NCBI RefSeq assembly: GCF_008386495.1
Contig: NZ_VTHJ01000019.1
Location: 39,775-103,774, forward strand
Length of the DNA stretch: 64,000 nt
Reading direction: 5' to 3'
From: Streptomyces tailanensis
GTDB lineage: Bacteria > Actinomycetota > Actinomycetes > Streptomycetales > Streptomycetaceae
The notes beneath the pieces were generated by a model that was given only the letters and a program-made list of their open reading frames with translations, did no database searches and was not told the origin of the DNA. A program made the position numbers and the translations under genes. This document shows positions 1 to 9,061 of the stretch, piece by piece; the first letter of the stretch is position 1; the number at the start of each line of letters is the position of its first letter.

Positions 1-142
1 ACCTGGCCGGCGCCCGGGCGCGCCGGCCGGGCGACGCCCGGGCATTTGGCGCTCGGCAATGGGCAGTTCCGTCCCGCCGAAATGTCCGGCTTGCGACGTA
101 TGGGCGAGGCGAAGGTGGGGCGAATCCGCCAACGGCACGACC

Positions 143-439
143 ATGACCCACCCGGCCCTGATCGCCTCCATCATCGCCGCCGCCGCGCTCACGGCCGCGT
201 CGGGCCTCCTCGCGGCGCGATGGATGACAGACCGGCCGGGGCAGCGAGCAGGACGCGGTCGGGGGTTCGACCCGCCCGCGGCGATTGGCAGATCCGTCCC
301 AGCAACACGCCCCTTTTGCTCCATTTACGGCATCCCCGCTGGGACTGATCTGCCAATCACTCCCTCGAACCCGCCCCACCCTCGATGGTCGTACGGTCCC
401 ACCCGCCCCCCGTCGGAGGCGCCTGGCCACGCGCGATGA
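143..439 (+). CDS. possible small membrane-anchored protein (doubtful)
   Basis: A 98-codon frame that opens with a hydrophobic stretch (MTHPALIASIIAAAALTAAS) long enough for one membrane segment, followed by a low-complexity Arg/Pro-rich tail. No family is recognised. The last half overlaps a strong inverted repeat (283-358), which argues that the 3' part is non-coding and that this is either a short decayed gene or a chance open frame. No convincing ribosome-binding site precedes the ATG. Confidence 0.2.
   Translation: MTHPALIASIIAAAALTAASGLLAARWMTDRPGQRAGRGRGFDPPAAIGRSVPATRPFCSIYGIPAGTDLPITPSNPPHPRWSYGPTRPPSEAPGHAR
283..358. repeat. near-perfect 21-bp inverted repeat
   Basis: The arms 283-303 and 338-358 are reverse complements with one mismatch (left arm starts GATTGGCAGATC, right arm ends GATCTGCCAATC) around a 34-nt AT-richer loop. 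Transcribed in either direction it would fold into a long hairpin. It may be the terminator of a gene lying left of the window or a small mobile palindrome. Nothing in it looks coding. Confidence 0.6.
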
Positions 440-789
440 GTAGTGTTACGTAAGCGTTTTCAGGCCCCGAGGCCGCCGCGAACCCCACCCCCGCGGCGGC
501 CTTCGCGCCGCCCACCCCTACCCTGACCTGCACGTCCTTCACCCTCCCCGATCTCAGCGACCCACATCTCCTCGCAACCCCACAGACAAGCCCGCGTAAC
601 AATTTCTCTTCGCACTCTTGCGTGAGTCGATCTGGCCACCTACGTTTCACAGCAACCGTTTACTACGCCTTCCGCAGGGGTCCCGAGACGCGAGCTGACG
701 GTCCGCCTCGCTCGCCGTCGCCCCACCGAGCCGCCCCTCGCTCTTTCCCAGCCTCCGCGCTCGTCTACGTCTCGAAGGATGACCGTACG
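440..789 (+). promoter_or_regulatory. upstream region of the sugar operon with possible operator
   Basis: This 350-bp stretch has no supportable gene and sits in front of the binding-protein gene. It contains the palindrome TTACGTAA (446-453) running into TAAGCGTTTT, which loosely resembles the AAGCGCTT core in front of the lacI-type gene at the end of the operon. A Shine-Dalgarno-like GAAGGA lies about 10 nt before the ATG at 790. The assignment as the LacI target is inference. Confidence 0.3.
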
Positions 790-2130
790 ATGAACTCCAT
801 CAGCCCCCGGAGAAGGTTCGCCCGCATCGCTGTCGCGGGTGTGGCGCTCACAGGTCTGCTCTCCGCATGTGGCGGATCCGACTCCACTGACGACTCCTCC
901 GCCGATTCCTCGGGTCCGGTCACCCTCGACTTCTGGGGCTGGGCCAACGGCCAGGAAGCCGTCGTCAAGGCGTTCAACGCCAGCCACAAGGACGTCCAGC
1001 TCAAGTACACCAAGGTCACCGACCAGCTGACCATGCAGAAGCAGCTGACCAACGCCGTCAAGGCCGGCAACGCTCCCTGCCTGCTGCAGAACACCGGCGA
1101 ATACGTCACGAGCTGGGTCTCGCAGGGCGCCCTCGCCGACATCACCCAGTACGTCGAGTCCAGCAAGGACAAGTTCAACCCCGGCTCGTGGGCCGTCGGC
1201 CAGGTTCAGGGCAAGGTCTACGGCGTACCCACCGCCTCGGCGCCCGCCTTCACCATCTACCGCACCGACATCTTCAAGAAGTACGGCCTGGAGGCGCCCG
1301 AGACCTGGGACGACTTCATCGCCGCGGGCAAGGAACTGAAGAAGCACGACATCAAGATCACCAACTACGCCGGTGAGGACCCGAGCACCCTGGAGGTGCT
1401 CGCCATGCAGGCCGGGGCGCACTGGTACTCCGTCGAGGGCGACTCCTGGGTGGTGAACTTCCAGGACGAGGGCACCCTCAAGGCGGCCGAGGTGATCCAG
1501 GAGATCGTCGACAACGACCTGAACTCCAAGCTCTCGTTCGCCGACTACGCGGCCGTGCAGCGCAACTACGACAACGGCGGCACCGCGACCCGGCAGATCT
1601 CCACCTGGCAGATGTCCGGCATGGTGCAGAACTTCACCAAGTCCTTCGGCGACTGGGCGCTGTCCCCCTGGCCGACCTTCAAGGGCGAGGGGCCCAAGAC
1701 GCCGGCCGGCACCAACCAGAGCGGCAACCTGACGCTGGTGTCGGAGCAGTGCAAGAACAAGGAGCAGGCCGCCGAGGCGGCAATGTGGATGTCCACCGAC
1801 ACCGGTGCGGTCAAGACCATGGCGAGCCCGGAGACCGGCAGCGGTGTGATGCCGGCGCTGGCCGACAGCGAGTCGTACGTCTCCGAGGCGATCTCGGAGA
1901 AGCTGCTCGGCAAGAACTACGAGCCGGCGAAGCAGATCGTGACGGACAGCCTGGGCACCGTCACCAGCGACTGGACCTTCGGCCCGAACTGGACCGCGAT
2001 GTTCACGGAGATGCAGGACGAGTGGGCCGCGGTCGTCAGCAAGAAGCAGAAGGTCACCGACCTCCTCGCACACATGCAGGAGTGGACGGTCAACGACCTG
2101 AAGCAGCGCGGCATCAACGTCAAGGGCTGA
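790..2130 (+). CDS. sugar ABC transporter substrate-binding lipoprotein
   Basis: Extracellular family 1 solute-binding protein of 446 residues that should capture an oligosaccharide outside the membrane and deliver it to the two permeases downstream. The N-terminus has arginines, a hydrophobic core and a lipobox LSAC with Cys27 as the lipidation site. The mature part shows the family's usual periplasmic-binding features such as VTLDFWGWANG near the start and a C-terminal TFGPNWTAMFTEMQDEW segment. ATG 790 is chosen because the signal peptide starts there and GAAGGA lies upstream; the open frame extends further 5' but with no signal-like sequence. It is first of an operon with permeases at 2141 and 3025 and a GH43 enzyme at 3984, which points to xylo- or arabino-oligosaccharides. 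No ATPase is encoded here; such systems in streptomycetes usually share the MsiK ATPase. Confidence 0.9.
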   Translation: MNSISPRRRFARIAVAGVALTGLLSACGGSDSTDDSSADSSGPVTLDFWGWANGQEAVVKAFNASHKDVQLKYTKVTDQLTMQKQLTNAVKAGNAPCLLQNTGEYVTSWVSQGALADITQYVESSKDKFNPGSWAVGQVQGKVYGVPTASAPAFTIYRTDIFKKYGLEAPETWDDFIAAGKELKKHDIKITNYAGEDPSTLEVLAMQAGAHWYSVEGDSWVVNFQDEGTLKAAEVIQEIVDNDLNSKLSFADYAAVQRNYDNGGTATRQISTWQMSGMVQNFTKSFGDWALSPWPTFKGEGPKTPAGTNQSGNLTLVSEQCKNKEQAAEAAMWMSTDTGAVKTMASPETGSGVMPALADSESYVSEAISEKLLGKNYEPAKQIVTDSLGTVTSDWTFGPNWTAMFTEMQDEWAAVVSKKQKVTDLLAHMQEWTVNDLKQRGINVKG

Positions 2131-2140
2131 GGCAGACCCG

Positions 2141-3025
2141 ATGATTCGCTCACTGCGCTGGAAGGGTGCCGCGTTCACGGTGCCCTTCCAGCTCGGCTTC
2201 GTCTTTCTCTACCTGCTTCCGATCGGCTACGCGATCCACCAGTCGCTGTTCCTGGAGAGGCAGTCCGGGCTGGGGCTCGGCGGCGCGACCACGGAGTTCG
2301 TCGGGCTGGAGAACTACCAGCAGGGCCTGACCGACTCGGCGTTCATGACCTCCATCCTCAGGGTGGTGCTGTTCGCCTGCGTCCAGATCCCGTTCATGCT
2401 GATCATCAGCCTGGTGCTGGCCCTCTTCCTGGACGCGGTCACCTCGAAGGTGGCCGGCCGGTTCCGGATCATGCTGCTGGTCCCGTACATGATCCCCGGC
2501 GTGGTCGCGGCCATCGTGTGGATCAACCTGTACAGCCCCGAGGTGGGTCCCCTGACTCCGCTCGGCGAGCTGTTCGGGTTCGACTGGAACTTCTTCGACC
2601 CCTCGATGGTGTGGCCGGCCATCGGCAACCTGCTGACCTGGCACGGCATCGGCTACAACATGGTGATCATCTACTCGGCGCTCCAGGGCGTGCCCCGCGA
2701 GCTGTTCGAGGCCGCGCGCCTTGACGGTGCCACGGAGCTCCGGATCGCGCTGAGCATCAAGGTCCCGTTCGTGCGCGGCGCGCTCGTCCTGACCGCGCTG
2801 CTGTCGATCATCCAGATGCTGCAGATCTTCAACGAGCCCGCGCTGTTCCGCAATGTGACCCCTGAGACGATCAGTGACAGCTTCACCCCGATCATGATCA
2901 TCTACAACCAGGCGTTCAACGCCGCCAACTACAACTACGCCGCGGCCCTGTCGGTGCTGCTCGCCCTGTTCCTCGGCGTCGCGTCCTTCCTCTTCTACCG
3001 GCTGACCTCGAGGGAGGCGGACTGA
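2141..3025 (+). CDS. carbohydrate ABC transporter permease (MalF type)
   Basis: Inner-membrane component of 294 residues with six predicted hydrophobic segments and the cytoplasmic EAA loop EAARLDGATELRIALSIKVP that docks the ATPase. It starts 10 nt after the binding-protein stop and its TGA overlaps the next ATG by one base (3023-3027), so it is translationally coupled to the second permease. The pairing of two permeases of about 300 residues is normal for CUT1 sugar importers. Confidence 0.9.
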   Translation: MIRSLRWKGAAFTVPFQLGFVFLYLLPIGYAIHQSLFLERQSGLGLGGATTEFVGLENYQQGLTDSAFMTSILRVVLFACVQIPFMLIISLVLALFLDAVTSKVAGRFRIMLLVPYMIPGVVAAIVWINLYSPEVGPLTPLGELFGFDWNFFDPSMVWPAIGNLLTWHGIGYNMVIIYSALQGVPRELFEAARLDGATELRIALSIKVPFVRGALVLTALLSIIQMLQIFNEPALFRNVTPETISDSFTPIMIIYNQAFNAANYNYAAALSVLLALFLGVASFLFYRLTSREAD

Positions 3026-3987
3026 TGGCGCTGACGGAAAACATCAAGGAAAACGGCGAGAAGAGCGGCAAGAAGAGCGGCGCGGAAACCGCTTCCGAGC
3101 CGTCCCGCGGGGGCACCGTCCGCCGGCGCACCCGACCGGACCCCGCTGCCCGTTCACGGGGCGGGCAGCGGTTCGTCCTCCTCGGTCTGGTCCTGGCCAG
3201 CGCCTACAGCCTGTTCCCGGTGTACTGGCTGATCATCGCCGCGACCAAGGACCGGGTCGGCCTGTACCAGAGCAACGGCCTGTGGTTCTCCGACTTCCAC
3301 CTGTGGGAGAACCTGCAGCAGGTGTTCACGTACGAGGACGGCATCTTCCTGCGCTGGACCGCCAACTCGTTCCTGTACGCCGGTGTCGGCTCCCTCGGCG
3401 GCACGCTCATCGCCCTCGCCACGGGCTACGGCCTCGCCCGCTTCGACTTCCCCGGTCGTGGCGTGGTCTTCGCGGCCGTGGTCGGCTCGTTCCTGATCCC
3501 GATCGCCCTGCTCACGCTGCCGCTGTACCTGATGTTCTCGAAGATCGGCCTGGTCGACACCCCCTGGGCGATGCTGATCCCTTGCTTGATCAACCCGTTC
3601 AGCGTGTATCTGGCCAAGGTCTACACCGAGGCCACCATCCCGTTCGAACTGCTTGAGGCGGCCCGTATCGACGGCGCCGGTGAGCTGCGGATCTTCTTCA
3701 GCATCGTGCTGCGGATGATGACCACGGGCGGCGCGACGGTGTTCCTGCTCGCCTTCGTCAACACCTGGAACGCGTTCTTCCTCCCCCTGACCGTGCTGCG
3801 CGGCCAGGAGAACTGGACCCTCAACCTGGGCCTGTACAACTGGACCGGCAAGCGGTCGGAGTCCGGCATCGACCTGACCAGCCTCGTCCTGACCGGCGCG
3901 CTGCTGTCCATCATCCCGATGGCGATCATGATGGTCGCGATGCGCCGCTACTGGCGGTCCGGCGTCACGATGGGAGCACTCAAGTGA
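3025..3987 (+). CDS. carbohydrate ABC transporter permease (MalG type)
   Basis: Second membrane subunit of the importer, 320 residues. The first 50 residues are hydrophilic and Lys/Gly/Arg rich, an unusually long cytoplasmic lead before the first membrane helix. The EAA motif is EAARIDGAGELRIFFSIVL and the protein ends in the typical YWRSGVTMGALK. The stop overlaps the GTG of the glycosidase gene (GTGA, 3984-3987), so uptake and cleavage are made from one transcript. Confidence 0.9.
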   Translation: MALTENIKENGEKSGKKSGAETASEPSRGGTVRRRTRPDPAARSRGGQRFVLLGLVLASAYSLFPVYWLIIAATKDRVGLYQSNGLWFSDFHLWENLQQVFTYEDGIFLRWTANSFLYAGVGSLGGTLIALATGYGLARFDFPGRGVVFAAVVGSFLIPIALLTLPLYLMFSKIGLVDTPWAMLIPCLINPFSVYLAKVYTEATIPFELLEAARIDGAGELRIFFSIVLRMMTTGGATVFLLAFVNTWNAFFLPLTVLRGQENWTLNLGLYNWTGKRSESGIDLTSLVLTGALLSIIPMAIMMVAMRRYWRSGVTMGALK

Positions 3988-5588
3988 CCGTGGCCCACAA
4001 CCCCGTCATCCGCGGCTTCGCCCCGGACCCCTCGCTGATCCGCGTCGACGACTGGTACTACGTCGCGACCAGCTCGTTCGAATGGTTCCCGACGATCCCG
4101 CTGCACCGCTCCAGGGACCTGGCGACCTGGGAGTACGCCGGCCATGTACGCGGCGCGGTCCCGGACGGCTCCCTGACGGGCGTCCCCGACTCGGCGGGCA
4201 TCTGGGCGCCGTCGTTGAGCTGGGACGGCGAGCGTTTCTGGGTCGTGTACACGATCGTGCGGTCGGTCGGCACGCGGTACTTCGACCTGGACACGTACGT
4301 CAGTACGGCCTCGGAAGTGGACGGGGAGTGGACCTCGCCGAGGCGGGTCGCGAGCCACGGCTTCGACCCCGCCCTCTTCCATCATGAGGGCCGGCTGTGG
4401 CTGCTCAACATGCAGAGCGACCACCGCCCGGGCGGCAAGCGGTTCGCCGGCATCGTCCTGACGGAGTTGGACCGGGCCACGCTGCGCCCGGTGGGCCGGA
4501 CCCATCTGCTGCTCCAGCACGACAAGTTGATCGAGGGCCCGAAGCTGCTGGTGCGCGACGGCTGGTACTACCTGGTGCTGGCGGAGGGCGGTACGGGCTT
4601 CGAGCACGGGGTGCGGGTCGCACGCGCCCGTGCGCTGACGGGTCCGTACGAGCTGGATGATCTGCCGCTGCTGACGACCCGGGACGACCCGAAGGTGCCG
4701 CTCCAGAAGGCCGGCCACGCCGAGTTGGTGGAGACCCCGGACGGTGAGTGGTTCCTGAGCCACCTCGCCGCCCGGCCGCTGCACACCGAGCACGGCATGC
4801 GCTGCCCGCTGGGCCGGGAGACCGCCGTCCAGGCCGTGACCTGGGACGACGACGGCTGGCCCCGGCTGCGGCAGGGAGGCTGGCATCCGGCGGTCGAGGT
4901 GGAGGTGCCGACGGTCACGGGCGCGGCGCCCGCACCGACGCCCTCTGAAGGTGACGGCTCCCTGGCCTGGCCGTGGAGCAGTCTGCGGGCGGAGGCGGAC
5001 GCGTCCTGGGCCGACACCGGCGCCCGGCCCGGCTGGATCCGGTTGCGTGGGCGGCAGGGTCCCGAATCGCTGTGGGACCAGAGCCTGTTGGCCCAGCGGC
5101 TCACCGAGCACCGGGCCGAGGTGGAGGTGACGGTCGAGGCGAACCCCCGGTCCTTCACCGAGGCCGCCGGTCTGCTGCTCTGGTACAACACCACGTCGTA
5201 CCTCACCCTCGACCTGACCTGGGCCGAGCCGGAGGGCGAACCCCAGCGGGGCCAGCAATGGCGTGACGGCGGCCGAACTGTGCTCAGCCTGGTCGAGAGC
5301 GACGAGGAGGGCGCCCGGCAGGTGGCCGTCGTCGAGGTCGAGCCAGGGCAGCCGATCACGCTGGGAGCGACGGTCGACGGCGCCGACGCCCGCTTCTGGT
5401 ACCTCCGCGACGGCCAGCGTACGCCTGTCGGACCGGTCCTGGACTTCAGCCGCCTCTCCGACGACTACGGCTCCAAGCTGCGCTTCACGGGCGCTTTCGC
5501 CGGCATCCACGCCCAGGACCTCGTCAACGCCACCTTCACTGCGGACTTCAGCGAGTTCCGACTGTGTTCGAGGTTTCGAAAGTTTTGA
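3984..5588 (+). CDS. glycoside hydrolase family 43 (beta-xylosidase / arabinofuranosidase type)
   Basis: A 534-residue enzyme without a signal peptide, so it should act in the cytoplasm on imported oligosaccharides. The N-terminal five-bladed propeller begins NPVIRGFAPDPSLIRV as in GH43 xylosidases. The three family acids are visible: Asp15 (base, in APDPS), Asp128 (FDPALF) and Glu184 (LIEGPKLL), at nearly the same positions as in bacterial GH43 beta-xylosidases of similar length. The region from about 330 onward fits the C-terminal beta-sandwich domain of that subgroup. GTG 3984 overlaps the upstream stop. Substrate choice between xylobiose, xylo-oligosaccharide and arabinoside ends cannot be fixed from sequence alone. 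Confidence 0.9.
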   Translation: MTVAHNPVIRGFAPDPSLIRVDDWYYVATSSFEWFPTIPLHRSRDLATWEYAGHVRGAVPDGSLTGVPDSAGIWAPSLSWDGERFWVVYTIVRSVGTRYFDLDTYVSTASEVDGEWTSPRRVASHGFDPALFHHEGRLWLLNMQSDHRPGGKRFAGIVLTELDRATLRPVGRTHLLLQHDKLIEGPKLLVRDGWYYLVLAEGGTGFEHGVRVARARALTGPYELDDLPLLTTRDDPKVPLQKAGHAELVETPDGEWFLSHLAARPLHTEHGMRCPLGRETAVQAVTWDDDGWPRLRQGGWHPAVEVEVPTVTGAAPAPTPSEGDGSLAWPWSSLRAEADASWADTGARPGWIRLRGRQGPESLWDQSLLAQRLTEHRAEVEVTVEANPRSFTEAAGLLLWYNTTSYLTLDLTWAEPEGEPQRGQQWRDGGRTVLSLVESDEEGARQVAVVEVEPGQPITLGATVDGADARFWYLRDGQRTPVGPVLDFSRLSDDYGSKLRFTGAFAGIHAQDLVNATFTADFSEFRLCSRFRKF

Positions 5589-5648
5589 GCCAAGTGATCC
5601 TTTGAATCACCGCTTCTTCCCGCCGTCTTGAGTTGGCCTTACCGTAGG

Positions 5649-5670
5649 AAGCGCTTGCTATTCGAAAATT
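5649..5670. promoter_or_regulatory. LacI-type operator in front of the repressor gene
   Basis: The perfect octamer AAGCGCTT (5649-5656) is the classical core of LacI/GalR-family operators. It lies 55 bp before the lacI start, followed at once by TTCGAAAATTTC, and the end of the GH43 gene carries a similar TTTCGAAAGTTTT. Either sequence could be the repressor's site. Autoregulation is inferred from position. Confidence 0.5.
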
Positions 5671-5710
5671 TCACCGGCCCTCGGGACGGGGCCTGAGAGG
5701 TGGAGTCGCG

Positions 5711-6760
5711 ATGGTGCGTGGCGGGAGCGCGACGGCCGGGCCGACGCTGGCGGTGGTGGCGCGCGAGGCCGGGGTGTCCGTGCCGACGGCCTCGAAGGTG
5801 GTCAACGGCCGGGAGGACGTGGCCCCGGAGACCAGGCGCCGGGTCACCGAGGCGTTGGACCGGCTCGGCTATGTCCGCAGGCCCAGGTTCGAGGCGTCGA
5901 AGCCGTCGCGCATGGTCGACCTGGTGGTGCACTCACTGGACAGTTCCTGGTCGGGCGCGGTGCTGCACGGTGTCGAGCAGGCGGCACACGACGCCGGGCT
6001 CGAGTTGGTGGTCTCGGCCGGGCTGACCCGGACCCGGGGCGGCCGTCCCGAGCGCGGCTGGTTCGACAAGCTGACGGCCCGGGGCTCGGCGGGGGTGCTG
6101 TTCAACCTGGCCGAACTGTCTCCCGCCCAGTACTCCTGGCTCGCCCAGCACCGCATCCCGTTCGTGCTGATCGACCCCGTACTCGAACCGCCGCCGGGCG
6201 TGGTGTCGGTGGGCGCGGCCAACTGGCAGGGCGGGATGACCGCCACCGAGCATCTGCTGGCCCTGGGGCACGAACGGATCGCCGTGATCGCCGGGTACCG
6301 GCGCAAGATGTGCAGCAGCGCCCGCGTCGCCGGCTACCGCTCGGCGCTCACGGCCGCGGGGATCCCGTTCCGGCCGGAGTACGTCCGTTACGGCAACTTC
6401 GTCGAGACCGCCGCCCACGGCCGTATGCACCAGCTGCTCGACCTGCCCGAGCCGCCGACCGCCGTGTTCGTCTGCTCGGACAGGATGGCGCTCGGTGTGT
6501 ACGAGGCGCTGGCCGAGCGGGGGCTCAGGGTGCCGGACGACATCAGCGTCGTCGGTTTCGACGACCTTCCCGAGGCCCGCTGGGCGACACCGGCCCTGAC
6601 CACGGTCCGCCAGCCGCTCTCCGAAATGGCCTCGACCGCACTGCACCTGCTCGTACGGATGATGGAGGGCGAGCAACCGGAGAGCACGCGCACGGAGTTG
6701 TCGACGCGACTGGTGGAGCGGGCCAGTACACGTGGTTGCGGTGGACCTGAGTTCGGGTGA
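5711..6760 (+). CDS. LacI family transcriptional repressor
   Basis: A 349-residue regulator. Residues 12-34 form the family's helix-turn-helix and hinge (TLAVVAREAGVSVPTASKVV), followed by a periplasmic-binding-protein-like effector domain with the signature VVGFDDLPEARWATPALTTV near residue 280. It follows the GH43 gene by about 120 bp with its own operator and ribosome-binding site (GAGGTGGAG). It most likely senses the imported sugar and controls the operon from 790. Confidence 0.9.
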   Translation: MVRGGSATAGPTLAVVAREAGVSVPTASKVVNGREDVAPETRRRVTEALDRLGYVRRPRFEASKPSRMVDLVVHSLDSSWSGAVLHGVEQAAHDAGLELVVSAGLTRTRGGRPERGWFDKLTARGSAGVLFNLAELSPAQYSWLAQHRIPFVLIDPVLEPPPGVVSVGAANWQGGMTATEHLLALGHERIAVIAGYRRKMCSSARVAGYRSALTAAGIPFRPEYVRYGNFVETAAHGRMHQLLDLPEPPTAVFVCSDRMALGVYEALAERGLRVPDDISVVGFDDLPEARWATPALTTVRQPLSEMASTALHLLVRMMEGEQPESTRTELSTRLVERASTRGCGGPEFG

Positions 6761-6864
6761 ACGGTAGGCGTCGTGCGACCGTACGCATAGAGATGGCCGT
6801 ACGGGTGCGCCGGCGGTGTCACCAGCACTGAGCTCCACATGCTCCACAGGGAAGGACCTTCGGG

Positions 6865-8694
6865 TTGTCGCACATACACTCTCCGCAGCTTCCGGGACCG
6901 GCACCGGCACCGGACGAGGAAACGGCCCCGGAGGATACGGACCCGGAGGAAGCGGCCCCAGGGGAAGCGGAGAAGGCCGAGGTCGAGCCCGAGTCAGAAG
7001 CAGAGCCCGAGTCCGAGTCCGAGCAACCCCCGACCCCCTCCGGCTGGCGTACCAGGCACCCCAAGGCCGCGCGTGCGGTGGCCTGGAGCGTCACCGGGCT
7101 CTCCCTCGCCCTCGTCCTCTTCGCGTTGCTCGTGCCGAACGACGTCACCGAGATCGAGTTCGGGCGTTTTCTGCGGATCCCGGCGGAGGGGATCCTCGTG
7201 GCCGCGCTGCTGCTCGTACAGCCGCCGAGGGCGCGGCGCGTGGCAGCGGTCGTGGTCGGGGTGGTGCTCGGACTGCTGGTGATCGTCAAGGTGCTGGACA
7301 TGGGGTCGTACTGGACCCTCGACCGGCCGTTCGACCTGGTGCTGGACTGGATCCTGCTGGACGACGCCCAGTCGTTCATGAAGGACTCGCTCGGCGGTGC
7401 GGTCGCTCAGGCCGCCACGGTCGGGGTCGTCGTGCTGGCGCTCGCCCTGCCCGTTCTGATGACGCTGGCGGTCATACGGATCAGCCGGCTGATGGTGCGC
7501 AACCGGCAGACCGCGAGCCGTACGCTGCTGGTGCTCGGCACCGCCTGGATCACCTGCTCGACGCTGACCCTGGAGATCGGCGACGTGCCGCTGGCCTCGC
7601 ACAGCGCGGCGACCCTGGTGGAGAACCGGGTCGAGGCGGTGCGTGTGGGGCTGAAGGACGGGGAGGCGTTCGAGAAGCAGGCGGCGGTCGACGCTTTCGC
7701 CGACGTACCGCCGGACCAGTTGCTGACGGGGCTGCGCGGCAAGGACGTCCTGATCACGTTCATCGAGAGCTACGGCCGCTCCGCGATCGACGACCCTCAG
7801 ATGGGCGAGCCGCTGGGTGAGACGCTCGCGCAGAAGACGGAGGAGCTGAAGGAGGCCGGGTACGCGGCCCAGAGCGGCTGGCTGCGCTCCCCCATCACCG
7901 GCGCCGGCAGCTGGCTCGGCCACTCCACGTTCCTGTCCGGCCTGTGGATCAAGAACCAGTCGCGTTACAACAACCTCGTCGCGAGCGACCGCCTCACCCT
8001 CACGGAGGCGTTCCGCCGCACCGGGGCCTGGCGCACGGTCGGCATCGTGCCGGGCACCCAGATGGCGTGGCCGGAGGGCAAGTACTTCGGCCTGGACCAC
8101 ATCTACGACTCCGACGAACTCGGCTACCAGGGACCGAAGTTCAGCTGGTCGACGATGCCCGACCAGTACACCCTGAAGGCCTTCGAGGAGCTGGAGCACG
8201 GCAAGGAGGGCCGGGGGCCGATGATGGCGGAGATCATCCTGACCTCCAGTCACAACCCGTGGGCGCCCATCCCCCGGACGATCCCCGAGGATCAGATCGG
8301 CGACGGCTCGGTCTACCACTCCCTCCAGAAGGCCGAGGGCAAGGACCCCAAGGAGGTCTGGAAGGACCCGTCGGACGTCCGCGACGAGTACCGCAAGACC
8401 ATCCAGTACTCGGTGACCAGCCTCGTCGACCACGTCGCGAAGTACGGCTCGAAGGACACCGTCCTGATCTTCCTCGGCGACCACCAGCCCAACAAGACGG
8501 TCACCGGCGACAACCCGAGCCACGACGTGCCGGTCTCGATCGTCGCCCAGGACCCGGAGGTGCTGGAGAAGATCTCCGACTGGGGCTGGGTCGACGGCCT
8601 CAAGCCGGCCGCCGACACCCCGGTCTGGCGGATGGACAAGTTCCGCGACCGCTTCATGACGGCGTTCGGGCCACAGCCGGGCGGTACGCCGTAG
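6865..8694 (+). CDS. membrane sulfatase / LTA synthase-like protein
   Basis: A 609-residue integral membrane hydrolase of the alkaline phosphatase/sulfatase superfamily. Residues 1-65 are an acidic, Pro/Glu-rich cytoplasmic tail. About five hydrophobic helices follow to roughly residue 235, then an extracellular domain with the metal-site strands LITFIESYGRSAI and LIFLGDHQPNK and the expected GSWLGHSTFLSGL in place of the catalytic loop. This layout matches LTA-synthase-like proteins of actinobacteria, whose substrates are mostly unknown. The start is TTG at 6865, chosen for the GAAGGA 7 nt upstream; no other start with an RBS precedes the membrane region. Confidence 0.85.
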   Translation: MSHIHSPQLPGPAPAPDEETAPEDTDPEEAAPGEAEKAEVEPESEAEPESESEQPPTPSGWRTRHPKAARAVAWSVTGLSLALVLFALLVPNDVTEIEFGRFLRIPAEGILVAALLLVQPPRARRVAAVVVGVVLGLLVIVKVLDMGSYWTLDRPFDLVLDWILLDDAQSFMKDSLGGAVAQAATVGVVVLALALPVLMTLAVIRISRLMVRNRQTASRTLLVLGTAWITCSTLTLEIGDVPLASHSAATLVENRVEAVRVGLKDGEAFEKQAAVDAFADVPPDQLLTGLRGKDVLITFIESYGRSAIDDPQMGEPLGETLAQKTEELKEAGYAAQSGWLRSPITGAGSWLGHSTFLSGLWIKNQSRYNNLVASDRLTLTEAFRRTGAWRTVGIVPGTQMAWPEGKYFGLDHIYDSDELGYQGPKFSWSTMPDQYTLKAFEELEHGKEGRGPMMAEIILTSSHNPWAPIPRTIPEDQIGDGSVYHSLQKAEGKDPKEVWKDPSDVRDEYRKTIQYSVTSLVDHVAKYGSKDTVLIFLGDHQPNKTVTGDNPSHDVPVSIVAQDPEVLEKISDWGWVDGLKPAADTPVWRMDKFRDRFMTAFGPQPGGTP

Positions 8695-8696
8695 GT

Positions 8697-9017
8697 CTAC
8701 GAGGGCCCGGTCGTCCAGGCGATCGCCCCGCAGGTGCGCCAGGAAGTCCGGGTCCTGGTACGCCTCCGCCGCGTGTCCGAGGGCGGTGTAGAAGACCCGG
8801 CCGGCGCCCTGCTCCTTGCACCACACCAGGGGATGGTCCTCACCCATCTCGCCGCCCTCGTACGAGGATTCGTCGGCGCGGGCGAGCACGCGCACCGAAC
8901 CGCGGGGACTGGCGCGGAAGTCGTACCACTCGTCCGTGAACTCCCAGACGGGCGGCAGGTGGTGTACGGCGGGTAGGCGGTCGTGCGGGAGTACACGAGG
9001 ATGCGGTCCGAGGGCAT
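8697..9017 (-). pseudogene. ThuA-family remnant with internal deletion and frameshift
   Basis: Reading from ATG 9017, the first residues MPSDRILVYSRTTAY match the N-terminus of ThuA-type (trehalose-utilisation, glutamine-amidotransferase-like) proteins. About 15 codons in, the reading frame jumps, and the C-terminal part of the same family follows in another frame (VWEFTDEWYDFRASPRGSV through FLAHLRG). A second frameshift at a G run near 8733 restores GAIAWTTGPS and the stop. Roughly 110 codons remain of a family normally 220-240 long. The middle is deleted, so it cannot make a working protein. It ends 2 bp from the convergent sulfatase gene. Confidence 0.75.
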
Positions 9018-9061
9018 GATCCAAGCGTCTCTGCCCGGCTTAGGGATCCCTGGAGCAACCC

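Noticed and set aside
640..2178. Long open frame antisense to the sugar-binding protein
   Set aside because: High-GC codon use leaves the opposite strand open. No family match, no RBS, and the plus-strand gene has a clear lipoprotein signal.
3948..5510. 520-codon frame antisense to the GH43 gene
   Set aside because: Shadow of a gene with recognisable catalytic residues; composition is Arg/Gly/Val biased as expected for an artefact.
6994..9024. 676-codon minus-strand frame over the sulfatase gene
   Set aside because: Only its first 80 codons mean anything, as part of the ThuA remnant; the rest is antisense of the sulfatase.
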